Positions 46,301 to 60,168 are shown, counted from the first letter of the stretch. The stretch: 64,000 nt of DNA from Lates calcarifer (GCF_001640805.2 NC_066843.1:3470380-3534379); one strand, 5' to 3'. Notes: a model not told the origin generated them from the letters alone. Program-made: numbers and translations.

Positions 46301-49300
46301 ACAAATGTTTACTTTGGCCAACTGTACACATGCTTAGATGCATTTGTGTGAACACTTTTTTTTTTACCATACTGAGAAGGTTTCTGATGTCATCGTGCTT
46401 TCATTACTGTCTTAAATTTCCAAGTTGCAGATAAAAAAACAGAAGACAAGCAAAAGACATAGACAGATCTGGGTTCTTTATGCTGCCTGAGGAGGAGCTT
46501 TGTGCTCAAAATACGCTGTACATCTGCGTGTTAGATTATAACCTAATGCTTCTATTTAACCCACAGAATCAATAAAAATGTTCACTCTGTGCAATGAGCC
46601 TTCAATCCTTTTAATTTAGATGATATTCTGAGCTCCTCTGATTGTTCTTTACCATCTGTTTCTTACAATCAGTTTGTCCATATTGAAATGTATTTTTTAC
46701 AGTATATTATATGGCACATAAATGCTACTTGACCCCTCACAAACAGAACAGTCACCATACTGGGATCTGACTGCAGCGTTGCCAGAGTCAGCTTGTTCAA
46801 GCTTTCCTAATTGGGAGAAATTTCTGTAATTGTTATTTTATGGTGGAAGGAGCCAAGTAGACCCAAGATGATTTAGAGACTTGAACAACTCTTAAAAAGG
46901 ATGTGATAGTGATTATGAAATGGAAATTATAAGAAGGGGGTTGCATTATTTCAAAGCAACAAAAACAGCACTCACATACTCACATGTACACTGAAATAGA
47001 ATTTATTTGAATATGAGTGGTCTGACTCAATGTGTATCTTAAAATGGTTTATGTACAAATTTCCCTTCAACAGTATGAGCAAGAGTTCAGCAAGCAAAAA
47101 TAACCAACTAAATAAATATGGGCATCTGACCATTGTTTTAAGACAGAAAAACACTTTCTTTCTTTTTTTTAAGTTTAAAAGTTTTAAACAAATTATTTAC
47201 AGGGTAACCTAAAGTACTCATCTCGTCTTCTATGTAAGTTTCTCTTTTAATAAAATCAATACAGTGACATTATAGGTAACAGACTTTGTCAGGTGCTTGA
47301 TAATCAAGTGCAGGTGTTTATTTGCATCTGAGGCAACACTATTTTTGGACACAATTATCTATCTGCTTGGATATACAGTAACACTCCTAATGAACTGTGA
47401 TATCACAGGATGTGAACCCATCTGCACAGAAGTATAACCTGCCTGACAGGCAGAAACAATCACTTATGATGAATAGTGTCTTCCTGCTGCTCTCAGCCCT
47501 ATGATACCCTGAAGTTAATGTCAGCATATGTAACACTCATTCAGTGAGATCAGTGCTGATATACTGTATGTATGCATCTGACCATGAAGACTTTGAAATA
47601 TGTTGAACAAAAGAGGCATCAGTTCTAACAAACAAAATGTTTTATTGTTGTTAAGTTAACATGATGTCATAGCTTATAGCATTGGTAAAAACTAATGTTA
47701 TATTCACATCTGCAGAGGTTCTCCCAAAAAAAAAAAAAACACAGCAGGATTCAGCTGCATCTTTGCTACGAGACTATTTAGGATCGACATTCAAAAAAAC
47801 AAAACAAAGTGAATACAACAGAGGGCTGCGTGTTATTGGGAGACACAGAAGACGGGGTTGTGTGACGGGGGTGGAAGTTGTGGAGGGGAGAAGGTGGGAG
47901 GCACATGGGAACGCGAATCACAGCATGTCCTTGGCGATGAGCACAGAGACAGCCAGCTTCAGCGCAGCACCACTCTCATTAGTGGCAGGGCCTGTCAGCA
48001 CGGCTACAGTCAGCAGGGCGTCCAATAAATCACAAGGCTTGGATTACAGTGTCTGAGCTGTGACGTCCATACATCCATCCTTACATGCAGCCTCCTTTCC
48101 TTTGTACCCCAAGATCCTTCCCTTTAAAATAAAAAACAAACAAAAAGCAAGGGTTCCTGGTGCACTGCTGGGCTCTGGGATTTGTTGGTTATCTCCACAG
48201 CACTCTCCTCTGTCTCTGCATCTCTCTCCTAGCAGTCAAATTTGGAGGAGCGAGGTTCTGGAAGCTGGAGGGCAAAGGACACCTCCTCCACACCTCCAGC
48301 CTCATTCTGTCCCTGTCACCTCTGCTCGATAAGTGGGCATGTCCTGACACGTTCTGGTGTCAAAAAATGATGATGTCTTATCAGGTTGTGTTCAAGAGAC
48401 AGAAGATGCCACCAGCTGAGTGTGTGGTGAATAAAGGGCTCAGAAGAGTAGAGGTAAATTCATGTAGGAAATTTTAAAGGCCCTACACACTCAGCTGTTT
48501 TCACTTATCTTTGCTGATTAGACCTCTTCTAGGTTTGTACAGACCCTGCTGTCTCTCCTGTTAGTTTTGTTGCAGCAGTTACAGATGTAAATGCACGTGG
48601 CCACATGGCCATAGAGGTCACCACGGTCACTTTGAATGGCAAAAACCAATGCATTCAGCGTCTATCACTGGTGCAGTCACATGGGGAAAAAAAAATTGGA
48701 ACTGAAATAGTAAAGACTTTTTTGTGACATTGATTGCTCAAAGAGATTCAGAGAGAATTCAGGCAGATGTTTTTTTTTTGTTTGTTTGTTTTTTTTACAG
48801 ATGACTGACAAAAGAGAAAAATGGATCACTGAAATTTTGCAAGACAATTGGAATCATGACGCCGAAACTTGGATGAAAGTGGACGCACCTGTGTGTAAAA
48901 ATCATACTTTTCATTTTGTTTCAGTTTGCACTCTGCAGTTGTTTCTCCTGGATTGCCCTTTACCGTCTCTGTATGTCTGATTTTGCTAATAAATCCTGCT
49001 CTGCTCCTGTGTGCTTCCAGGCTTTGTTTAGTGTACTTCCTCAGTGTCAGAATAAGGTACACACCGTATTCTGTATGTGTCTGTAAATTCAGTTCCTGGC
49101 CACAGTGTCTACAGACCAGACTAAATATATTCTTTGTTTGTTTTGGTCCCTCTACACAGTCAGAGCAGCCACAGGAGAGCTCAGAAAAACCCCAGCATGG
49201 CTCTGGCCAATTCACACCTGAGAACAGGTCTAATCAGTAAGAGGTGAGACTAATTGAAAACACATGTGCATGTGTGCAGGACCTTGAATACATGAAGCAA

Positions 49301-49942
49301 CACACAGGCAGAGGTTGATGCTACAGGAAGGGAAAGAAATGTAAAATAGCACCAGTCAAGGGTTAAAAATCAGCCCAGATTCACCGCTCATTCTGACAAA
49401 AGCTGCTCTAACATACACAAACCTCTCATTCCCTAGTCCAATTCTGACATCTGCAAACTCCAACTCTCTTCCATTGCCAAATCTCACATACACAATAACC
49501 ACATGTCAACCTCCACCACGCTATATATTAGCTGAACACGATCGCTACATTTCAAGACCTCTTCTATGGCAGCTAATCTGAAACAATGCTAAAAATCTGG
49601 TCTGTCAGTCCAAGTTAAACAGATTACCAGTCATTTCCAGCAGTTTTTACTGGAACAAGCTACAGACTATCTAAGATGAATGGCCTAGATCCAACTCAAG
49701 CTAATAGTGGAGCTGTACAAAAAGCTAAACATGGATGTTTTTGGCAGAAATTCTAGTGATGACGTCTCTCAGTACTTGATGGTTATAATGTGGTTATAGA
49801 ACAGATTAGTCTAAGGATGATGACAAAAATGAAATGGCTGACAGGGCAGCTTTGGGGTTTGGGAACAAAAAAATGTAATAATATGCATTCAAAATCCTCA
49901 TATTGTGACTGAGGATGAGCTGCGAGAGCGGGCTGTAAAACT
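43331..49942. other. Intergenic region between kcnh6 and gfap
   Basis: About 6.6 kb without a gene I can support. It holds a perfect 14-bp inverted repeat at 44293-44330, and an AATAAA on the minus strand at 47641-47646 that could end a long gfap 3' UTR. Open frames at 47682-48056 (plus) and 47918-48043 (minus) overlap, and neither has a recognised family. The rest is AT-rich and unremarkable. Confidence 0.5.
44293..44330. repeat. Perfect 14-bp inverted repeat (hairpin)
   Basis: The arm TGATTCATAATGTT (44293-44306) is followed by a 10-base loop and its exact reverse complement AACATTATGAATCA (44317-44330). It lies upstream of kcnh6 in the intergenic region. The function is unknown. It could be a remnant of a small DNA transposon or a binding-site palindrome. 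Confidence 0.8.
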
Positions 49943-52900
49943 TCAAGGAAGATCTTTGTGTTCAGTGGTTGATTCCTTAATGATCTGAAAAGAAAAAGAG
50001 ACCAGAGTTTTAAAAAATAGAACGACAAATCTCTGGTGAGTTTTTGTATTAGTTGCACAAGGCATCAGGTGCGGTGAGCCACAGTGAATGACTGTGAAAA
50101 CCTGCAGAAGGGTTCAACATTGCCCCCCAGAGGGATTGAGTAAGAGGTGCAATGTGCAGATTGGCCTGCTTCACTGTGAGCGAGTGCTGCTCTGTAAAAG
50201 CACGTACCTCCCCATCTCTGGTCTCCACAGTTCGAACCAGGATGCTCCTCTTCACGTGGGCCTCTGGGGTTTTGGTGTCCAGATTAGTTTCTAAAATATG
50301 AACAGAGAGAGAGAAAGGGAACATTCAGTGCAGTCTAGTAAATGGTGGTTTATTATTTCCTGCTCAAGGCCTGTTACTGTGCCCAGAAGATGGTTGCTTA
50401 TAATTTTGGTGATCCTGCGATCTTTTATTTGATTTCCCCTTCGGGCTAAAATGCATGTGTCCAAAACGCAAAAGCAACTACATCAATAAAAGGAGAAATT
50501 GTGTGGGTCACATTTAGTACTGACCTCTAAACTGCAGGTTGGCAAAGCTCTGAACTGGAATAGTGATCCTGGAGGAACAGATAAGAAACAATAACATCAT
50601 ATATACTTGTTTACATTCTGTAAGTTGTGTTATATCCAAACCAGTCCACCAGCTCTCGCTCACCTGCTCTCCTCTCCCTCCAGCAGCTTCCTGTAGGTGG
50701 CAATCTCAATATCCAGGGCCAGCTTGACGTTGAGGAGGTCCTGGTACTCCTGCAGGTGCCTCGCCATCTCCTCCTTCAGCGCCTGGATCTCCTCCTCCAG
50801 ATGGCTCACTGTATCCTGGTAACCAGCACTGTCCATGGCGAAGCGGTCCTCCATCTCCCGGAGCTGGCGTTCCAGAGACTCATTCTGACAGAGGAGAGAC
50901 AAGATGTAATGAACCATGCAGTTAAAAACCCAGTAATGAACACACAGCCAGCAGCTGATAGTAGTTAACTGAGGTTTTATTTAGTGTCCTACTCAGATTA
51001 ATTTTAAACACTAACAGCGTTAGTTTTACCACTTTAATTACTGCTTCCTCTACTTCTACTAAACGTTTTCAGTTACTTACTCTGCTGCTTCTTTTCTGTT
51101 TTATTCCAACTCTATAACTGCTACAACCACTGCTACTGCGTTTTACCACTACTCTCTGTTAAAGTGTTTAACATAGTCTCATTTAAGATGAGCGATTTCC
51201 TGAAAACAGATATGTTCACCAGGTTAGCAGCAAACTTGTTGTACAGTTACTGTAGCTGTTTGTGTTCAAACAGGTAAAACAATATTTTGACACAGTCTTG
51301 TTACTTACTGTCCCACGGAGAGCCTCCAGGTCACAGGTCACCACTTGGATCTGGCGCCGGTATTCGTTGGCCTCCTGCTTGGCTTGGCGCAAGGCTTCTG
51401 CGTTTCGATTGGCTGCATCTGTCAGGTCAGCAAACTGTATACAAAGACAGACAGTACACTGGCCTCTGAGTCTGTGTGATGTCCTTTACTACAAGTCTCC
51501 TCACAAGAACTGTCACTGTTACATCCTGTCTTATTTGATGCTGTATCGCTCCACTTCTCCTTGCTACAGTACATGCTACATAAAAGGCTTATCTTCGTTT
51601 TCTGACCTTGGACCGGTACCAATCCTCTGTCTCCTGCATGTTTGAACTGGCCATGGTCTCATACTGGACCCTGATGTCTCTCAGAGCAGCAGTCAGGTCT
51701 GGTTTGGACACATCCAGGTCAACATGCACCTGCTGGGCCAGGATCTGGTCCTGTAATTCACGCTGCTCCTAAGGAAGGGAGAGGATATTGGAAAAAAGTT
51801 AAAACCAAAGCAAACATTTAGTTACACAGGTGTGGTTAAGGAAACAGTAACTGACTCACTATTGTCTTTCACCTCGTTATTTCAACTTCATTCTTACCTC
51901 CTCGTGAATCTTCTTCAGGAAGTTTATCTCATCCTGCAGGGCATCGATCTTCCTCTCTAACTGGACACGGTTTAGAGCTGCCTCATCCACATCCTATATG
52001 CAAACAAGGATCCACACAGAGGAATGAGAATCAGACATATCGGAATATCTGTATTATTTAGATGATGAGTCCAGGAAACAGAATTACCTGTCTGAAGGAA
52101 TTCAAATTGTTCTCTGCGTCCTGTCGGAGGCCAATCTCATCTTGCAACCTGCACAAAAAAAAAAACAATAATAGTAACAATAACAGGTGAAACACACAAC
52201 ATACCAATAGTAGCTTACTATTTTTTTTCTGCCTCCTCCTTTATGGCTCAGCCTCACCAAGAGAGAAGCAGGCATGCAGTATTCTGAATTTCTAATCAGA
52301 CTTTCCAGTATAATGAAGAGTCAAGCTGTGAGGACTGAAAACATATTTCTACCATTTTACTGTGAGCTTCAGTGCTGCTCCCCGTGCTGCAGGGACGACG
52401 GGGGCTCAGCTGAAAGGGCAGCTTACGCATCATTACACATTCACTCCAATCTAACAGCCAGAGGCCTTTCCCACGGGATGGAGTTCACACACACACATAT
52501 TCACAAAACGGATCCATATACACACAGCCTCGCACACAGACACACACCACCCTGCAATCCATCTGCCGTACACACAGAGAGACATGGAAACATAAATGCT
52601 CAGACTTGGGGTAACATCTGTACAGCTTCACGCAGAGTTCGCTGAATGGAGTGGTTCGGAGGAGAGGCGCAGGAGTCACAGAAGTGGTGACCTTTGACCC
52701 CTTTCAGCCACGACCATCACTATTCACTTTGTGTCCTCAGAGGGGACCAGCAGCTGCGTGGTAATCAGAGGGTGAAGAAGTAAAGCTTTTCCACCCTCAG
52801 GGTCATTCAATCACTCATTCTCCTGACTAAATTCAATTATAGATTCATGCCACGTGTGCACCGTAAGTGAAAAAAGCTGGATATGCGACTGCAGGGAATC

Positions 52901-54378
52901 AGTGCTTTAGAGTAACAGGGGACAAGAGAACATCTGCCTGGCTGTCTGCTCCCTTTGTGAAGGGCTACCATTGTGTTTGCCTCATTCCTCCACACTCACT
53001 CAATGAGTGAGGGGTTCAGTCAGGATCAAGTTTGTAAAGAGGGATCCAGGAGTAAAGCTCAGGGCAGAGCACAGTGGTCTGCATTCCAACGAATCAGAGA
53101 CAAACCAAATCAGCATATTAATGCATTTGTAATTAAAAAAACAGACAAAACTCTCAGCTATCCAACAATCCTGTCTTATTTTAATCTGAGAGACATCAAA
53201 GCTAGTCTAACTGAATTAAGTTTTCTTCCTCTGGTATTTCACAAAATCCTGAAAACAACCAATGCACAGTGCCAAAGCTAAATTGACCAAAGGACTGTTT
53301 GTCTACACAACTGTGAACAACCTTTGATGGTAGTACATTTACATTTTACTGGATGTGTTCCTGGTGCTGCTTTGCTTTGAACCAACAGTGTTAAAATGAG
53401 AGTACAACAGTTCTTACAGACCGAAAAAAAAAACATAATACTGAATAATACTCAGACAGAGTAAAGAAGGAAGAAAGCAGTAAGGAGTTTACAGCTCCTC
53501 CTCTGTCGTCTGATTGGTTAATTTAAACTTGGTCTCTGAAATAACAACCTCTTTGGTCGTGTTTGTGGCTTTGTTTCTGCATTTCATTTCTATTCTTGAC
53601 ATATAAAATCTCTCTACATTTCTATTTTAGCTCAGATTATATTATTTTCCAGGAAAATTTTCAGTATAATCATTTTGATTAATGTCAGCTGGAACATAAA
53701 TATCACTTCTTCCATCATCAAAAAGTACAAGTAAGGAGTGCAAAGAACAGGGCAATTTCATTTGTAAAACACTAACATAAAAGGCTGATTTTACTATTGT
53801 GTGCATAACATTAACATGATCCTCCTACCCACAGGGTCCCACCCTGTTTCCTCCTACCTCTGCTTGAGCGTTCCTACATCTGCAGCCAGATTGTCCCTCT
53901 CTATCTCCAGCCGAGCTTTGCCAGCGGTGAGACCATCCACCTGCCGTCGCAGATCTCTCAGCTCCTCCTGGTAGATGTCTCCCAGGTGGCTGGGCTCCTT
54001 CCCCTTGAGCTGGTTCAGCTCTGCCACCAAGACCTTATTCTGCTGCTCCAGCAGGCGCACCTTCTCTATGTAGCTGGCAAACCGGTCATTCAGGCCCATC
54101 ATCTCCATCTTTTCATTGGTGCGAGTCTCCTTGTACTGGGCCTTCATCAGGGAGTCAGCCGAGAAGTCCAGCCGGTCCCCGGGGCTCCCCAGGAGCAGGG
54201 CCGCGCTGGCTGAGCCCAGGGAGATCCGAGATATGGGGCTGGAGTGGGTGAGAGTGCGAGGGGTGCCATGCCAGGAGAAGCGACCAGAAGAAAGGTTCCC
54301 AATTCTGACTGCTGTGGCGCTTGAGCCCTGTGGCCCAAAACGCTTCCTGTACGAAGACTGGACTCTCTGACTCTCCAT
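49943..54378 (-). CDS. gfap: Glial fibrillary acidic protein, type III intermediate filament
   Basis: GFAP polymerises into cytoplasmic 10-nm filaments in astrocytes and radial/Mueller glia. Nine minus-strand exons are 53858-54378, 52088-52148, 51898-51993, 51607-51768, 51309-51434, 50664-50884, 50525-50568, 50208-50290 and 49943-49984. Sizes of 61, 96, 162, 126, 221 and 44 bases for exons 2-7 are the classic type III filament gene layout. The protein is 451 residues. The head (1-87) is Ser/Arg-rich ([15 protein letters not shown]). Rod 1A contains [20 protein letters not shown], and the rod ends [20 protein letters not shown] (about 395). The tail contains [14 protein letters not shown] and [17 protein letters not shown] and ends EHKDLP. 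The start at 54378 was chosen over the upstream in-frame ATG at 54408 because MESQ matches fish GFAP and the upstream ATG is too close to the TATA box. Confidence 0.95.
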
Positions 54379-54414
54379 GATGGGGAATGAAGCTCTCTTG
54401 GGGCACAAGCAGGG

Positions 54415-54422
54415 CTTTTATA
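54415..54422 (-). promoter_or_regulatory. gfap: gfap TATA box
   Basis: CTTTTATA on the plus strand reads TATAAAAG on the minus strand. Its upstream edge is 44 bases before the chosen ATG. Initiation about 30 bases downstream would give a 5' UTR of only 10-15 bases, as reported for mammalian GFAP. This supports the choice of start codon at 54378. Confidence 0.75.
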
Positions 54423-54652
54423 GAGGCAAGCAAACCCCCCCAAGTCCAAAGCAGAGAGGCCACAGGGTGGGGCAGAGAGAAGGGAGGGTGGCAGGCAGTG
54501 AATGGGACAAAAAGGGAGAGCGAAGGGGTGGTTTACATGACACTCAAAAAGCTGTGTGCCAGGGATTGTCTGTGCTCGTCCACTCAACTACAAATGTCTC
54601 TTGGCTTTCTCCCTCTCTCCCCCTCTCCTCCCTTCTCCCCGGCCTCTGACTC

Positions 54653-54689
54653 ACTCTCTCTCTCTCTCTCTCTGTCTCTATCTCTCTCA
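54653..54689. repeat. TC-rich simple repeat
   Basis: Imperfect TC dinucleotide run with GT/AT interruptions, about 240 bases upstream of the gfap TATA box. Confidence 0.85.
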
Positions 54690-54699
54690 CTCTTACTTT

Positions 54700-57155
54700 C
54701 AGCCCTTTTTGTCTGTCTCTCTTTCTTTCTGTTCCAACTGAATGAAAAGGAATTTGTGTGACAGGGTCTGGCCACCAATTCAACCTGACCACACATGCGC
54801 TCTCTCAAAAACAGAAACAGAGTTTGAACAAAGGGAAGGACTTGTTGGGAAGAGATTTCAGCAGATTGATGGAGAAGCAGAATCAAATACTGAATGTTTC
54901 TATGTGGCACATGTAGAGTACAGTGTCCAACACAGAAACCTGCAGGATTGAATGAAGTTACACTTTGGATCCCACATAAATACCTCCTTACTCTAATGGG
55001 AATAATTAATAATGGGAATACAAATACAGTGTGTGACAATAAAAGGAAAACTTAACCAACTAAAGTGTATTTTGTGCTAAAAATGAATCTTGTGCCCAAT
55101 CGTATCTTGGCAGCATGTCCAAATATTACACACTGCTGTACATCTACATCTACATTTGTTTGACTGTTGTGCTGCAGGAGCACATGTACACATTTATTTA
55201 CAGCAGGGGTGGAAAGTAGCCAAGGCTCCAGAGAGGCTGTAGGACTCTGGGGTGTTCACTATGTTGCTGGCTCTAAAGACAGATGGATGGTAGAGAGGAG
55301 GGGGGAGTGGGTTCAGACCTAATCTGAACCCTAAGAGACTAACAGAGGCTGCGTTACAAAACCATTTTCATCCATTTCCTTGACGACCACAGGGCCATGC
55401 AGCTACGTCACAGCACTTCAGCTGATCTTCCTCTGACTTCTTTTTCAAGAGGAGGTGATTTGTGGAGATGAAACTGTGACTGACTGTCTGCTCTGCTTCT
55501 GTGTACAATATGTTTAATCTCATTTATTTACTGCAAATACTGAATACTTTATGAAAAATGTAGCTGAAAAAAATCAATAAATATTGTCAGTTAAATATAT
55601 ATAAAAAAGTTTTTACTTTTCCTTTAATCAATTCAGGAGAAGTGCAAAAAGCATTTTTTCTTTACCAATCAGTTGATAAAATAATTCTAAAAGGATTTTA
55701 CTTTTACATTTAGCTGCCACTCACTTAACAATTTTATAAACTATGTTTTTGTGTTTTGTTTAACAAGCAACAATAAATGTAACTTTGACAGAAAGTGAGG
55801 CAGATGTGAGAGTCATGGATTACATTACGTAAGTGTTCAGAAGTGACTGGAAAACAATGGCTGTCCGGAAGTGGAAACAGCAGGAAAAATACATCCAAAA
55901 ACCCACAACTGTGCAACATGCATTTCACAAGTTTCCAGCAAAATATTAAGTTTAGTTCCTTCATTATTTGGAATTAACAAGGTAAAACTTGTAGAAACAC
56001 TGGCATGGCCACTTAACTGCTGTGTTGCTACAGGTAGTAAAACCACAACACGAGTGGAATATAAAGGTCCTCTTTGTTACTGGGTCATAAAATCACAGGG
56101 AGTGGAAACCAGTGGTACTAGGAGACAGTGAATAAAGCCCCATATGACCCTACTATCTGGCTCCTGAGTGTTGTTGCTTTTAAAGAAGGAAAACAACAAC
56201 ACAGTGTCTTGAATTCCAATTGGTCTGTGTTAATAGAGGTTAAACGACATGGCACACTGTAAGTCTGGCAGAGATTTGTTGATTTAAAAGGCTCCGTCTC
56301 CAAGGATTAATGGCACGGTTGCATCATTAAGGTGACAGTAATTGTTTCGGCTCGCTGGATTTTTTAGACAATCACGGCCGTTGCCTTAGATCTGGTCACT
56401 GAGGTAATATGTCCCGAAGATTAAACATCCACGCAGAGAGAGAGGAGACGGGTGGTGCGCACCTCTAACTCTCCTCCCTCCCTGCTGCTGGAGTCAGAGA
56501 AGGGCCAAGTCAAACAGCTGATTCATGTGTCCAACATGAGGAGACCGTCTCATTTGCGGGACTTACAAGGAAAAGAGGTATGGGGCGGAATCTTAATGCT
56601 GCTGGACCCAGACTGATCTGAGGCCAAGGCAACATGGCTGCCAGCTAAGTTTGACTGAGTAATACTCAACACTCGCTTTGTGCTCTGGCATTTTTACACC
56701 CAGAATCCCCAGTGCGAACCTCTCAGCTACCATCCTTCAACCCAGCTGAATGTACATGGCAACATACCAAACTGAATCCTGACCAACGAGCTGGAAATAC
56801 TGTCTCAGCTCCACCTTCATCAAGGATGTGTTTCCCAGTATAAATTAAATGAGGAGAAGGCCTTAACATTGACTTACTGAAACACCTCTCAAACGTTAGG
56901 TTACCTCTGAGGCCTGCACTTAATTAAACAAGGTTCATTTCAACCACCTGTGTTCGTCCTCGCTAGTGAGAGTGTCAACACATTGCACTATTGGAGGAGT
57001 AAACACAGACAAAACAATGGAAGCAGAAAAGAGAACAACTTCACAGAAAAGTGATGCCAAAAACCTTTAAGTGATCAACAGCTGGAGAGAAAGTGTTGCA
57101 GGTTTTTGTCTTTGACACACACATGATAAAGTTTGGGATCCAGAATTGAAATGAT
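54700..57155. other. gfap upstream region
   Basis: No gene is supported. A moderately GC-richer block at about 56330-56600 stands out from AT-rich surroundings and might be regulatory sequence for gfap, but I can point to no diagnostic motif. Confidence 0.35.
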
Positions 57156-57179
57156 TGTGTGTGTGTGTGTGTGTGTGTG
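57156..57179. repeat. GT dinucleotide microsatellite
   Basis: About twelve GT units in the gfap-map3k3 intergenic region. Confidence 0.92.
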
Positions 57180-58184
57180 ATAATGGTTTTCAGAACTGTA
57201 TGATTTTCTTAAAAAGAGACGTCAAGTAGAATTTGGAAGTTATTACTAGTTTGGCTGGTGGTGCTTCTTAGTCATCACCATAATCCAAATAATCCATGTG
57301 TCTCCATTAAAAAACAATGAAGTCACATGGATCAAGCAAATACGTTTGTTTTCAGCAAATATCTGAGAACACGTGTCGACATGCAGCACATTTAAGTCCT
57401 CAATTATTGCTATCTTGATCCAGGATACTAGATCAAAATTGGGCTATTCAAAATTTATTATTCAAAATTTTATTAAAATCCATTCCTGTACTGTTTTGAC
57501 TTTAATGGTCCACTTAAACAGGTGTTTTCACTTATTGGCCTGATTAGACCTTGTGGAAGGACTGTGTGCATGTGTGATTAACATCCATCTGACTCACTGA
57601 TCAGTATTATTGCACCTGTTAGCGTGAGAGAAGCTGCTCTATATTTTTGATTTTTTGCTTGTTTAACAGTTTAGTTTTGTTAGTTTTACTTACTAAAGGA
57701 TAGGAATACTTCTTCTATCACAGGTGCCGACTTTCTGGATCTTTCAGGTGAGAGGCATCACAGGTACAAACAACACGGCTGAGTGCTTGGTACTGAAGCA
57801 GCAAGGCCTCATGGGAATGGCCTGTGATGAAAATCAGGGGGGCTTAACTGGGACAGACAGACCGGCTATATGACTCAGCACCACCAGGTCCAAACAGAGC
57901 GTAGCCACAAAGAGGACCAGTGGAGAGCCGGTTCAGGCCCGAAGCTCCAGTCTGCCTGTCAGCAGGAATGCTGGAGGCCCTGGATCTGCATACCACACAA
58001 ACACGTCACATAATGAGCACAGCAGTCAGATACAAGCCCAGGCTGTAAACTGTTCAAACCATGTGTGTTTGATTGTCCGTACTCATACTAATGGCCATCA
58101 GACATTTAAATATGACTGATCATATGCCAGAAAATAGAAGGTATCATTAAACAAGTCATGTTAGCAGCTGTGAGGCTGCACTGA

Positions 58185-58555
58185 GGTGCAGAAGTGCTTT
58201 GACTTAAATGCTAACATCATCAAGCTAAGTTTTAGTTTGGCATGTTAGCATGCTAACATTTGCTAATCAGCACAGCACATCTAAAGCTGGGAGCATCATT
58301 AGCTTTGCTGGTATTTGGTTTTAATCCAAAGTACTGAACAAACTGAGGCTTTTACCAGATGATGGCGCTAGGATTAAGTTATCTGAACTCATCATGAGGG
58401 GGTGGGAGATGAATCTGTGTACCAGTTTTCATGGCAATCAACCCAAGAGCTGCCAAAACATTTCACTCTGAACCACAAATGTGAACCTGCTGGTACTGGA
58501 GGAAAAATCAGAGGGTCGCCAAAGCCAGATTCATCCTCTAGGGACCATAAGTATG
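58185..58555. repeat. Common unclassified teleost interspersed repeat
   Basis: The order of words is one I recognise from many fish genomes: CATGTTAGCATGCTAACATT, then GGTATTTGG, AAGTACTGAACAAACTGAGG, GATGATGGCGCTAGGATTAA, GTACCAGTTTTCATGGCAAT, TTTCACTCTGAACCACAAAT, AGAGGGTCGCCAAAGCCAGA and TTCATCCTCTAGGGACCATA. No coding frame is evident. I cannot name its class with confidence. Confidence 0.75.
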
Positions 58556-58950
58556 TGTGCTGAAAAATGGTGGACCAACAAACCTACTCACATCTTTCCA
58601 TTACGACATAAAAAAACTATTTTTAAAAATGTTTTTCATTGTAAAATCCTCAGTTCTTATAGCCCACTATAACCATTTAGTTATCAGTCTTTACCTTCTC
58701 CTTGTTTACAGTGAAAAAAGAAGGCAAGCTAGAATTAATCAATTCATTGAGGCAGCAAAAAACAAACCTGTCAAAAGCAATGCATCTCTGTGTCACACCA
58801 TTTCCAGAAAAAGGCCCTTTGTTCCACACAATTTGTTTTCCCATCTCACAGCCAGACACGGTTGCCGAAATCTCTCCTTCCTGTGTCTGCCTCCTGTTTT
58901 TCGTCATGAGAAGAGCGAGAGAGCAAAAAGAGAGGAGGAAACAAAACGAC

Positions 58951-58956
<6 letters not shown>

Positions 58957-58979
<23 letters not shown>
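58957..58979. repeat. GA dinucleotide simple repeat
   Basis: Pure AG/GA run within a broader purine-rich stretch (58905-58985). Confidence 0.9.
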
Positions 58980-58981
<2 letters not shown>

Positions 58982-59164
58982 AACTGAGTGCATCAATCAA
59001 GTAGCTTCCTACTGCCAACAATGAGCTCAGTCTGCTGTGTCCTTTCATTTACTGGACTCACTGAGTCTGGACAAACCACAACTGTCCTCCTACGCATGTA
59101 AACAAAAAACAATGTAGCATGATTTTGAAAAACAATTTATTTGTTTTGGAGAGAGGCCATGACA

Positions 59165-59199
59165 TGTATGTATATATATAATATATTTATATATATAAA
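59165..59199. repeat. AT-rich simple repeat
   Basis: TATATA-type low-complexity run in the downstream flank of map3k3. Confidence 0.75.
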
Positions 59200-60168
59200 C
59201 ACTGTCATCAAACATACTATTCTTTTCTTGCTGTAAAATAAATCTGATACATTAGACTTTGCACTGCAAGTCCTGTCATGATACATAATCATACATTTAC
59301 ATATATAGATTTCTAACAACTAGTTTGTATTCATTTGCTTATCCCAGGGCCCTTTTTCTTAGAACCACATCTTTTTCAACACTGAACGTATTTTAGCTGC
59401 CTTTAGCGATTAGCAGCTCCACAGAAATATTTTCATATTAGCGTTAAGGCAGCAGCAAGCCCTTTGCCCTGAAAATCATTTTAATACTAGACTCGTTGTC
59501 TGAACCCTGGGATAAACAAAGTCGTCATCTGGGTTGAACAGCGAACTCTGACATCCAGCACTGGCTCCAATCCTGCTCGTCTTTGGCTCACACACACACC
59601 CCTTAATTGCGTTTTAATAACACTGAGATCACACAAAAATATTCCCAGCAGTTTCTTTTGTAAATTAAGCCTTTAAAGGCCTCATTCATGAGACCTCATA
59701 GATGGTACAAAGTACTACGGCCAAATGATGCAAAGTTTCCAAAACCTGTCAGGTAATACTGTCATCTGAACGTATAGCTAAGGATGTGTGGAAAGTTTTT
59801 TTGAGCTGGAACAAGAGCCAGGCTCCCAGAGTTCGTTTTCCATCCATTTTTCATTTATAAACCCCAATTCTGTAATGTCTGCAAAACCAGCTGCTTTCAA
59901 TGATTTACTTTTTTTAACGACACTATGTCCTGAAAGTATCATTAGATTTGACACAGTCTAAATATAAAAAATATATTTATACATATATATTTGCTTATAA
60001 AATCTAATTGGAATGGACATGGGGATATAAATAAAAGTGAAACAATTTTCACATTTGAAGTTTAAAAAAAAAAAAAATCTAATTTGGTAAAGAGCACAAA
60101 AACCCCCACAACATTCATTTTAGATAAAAGTGCATCTGATTTAAAATTGATCCTTAAGCTAAGGCTTC

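Noticed and set aside
47682..48056. Plus-strand frame of 124 codons between kcnh6 and gfap
   Set aside because: Low-complexity composition, no family match, no promoter or splice support, and in conflict with an opposite-strand frame.
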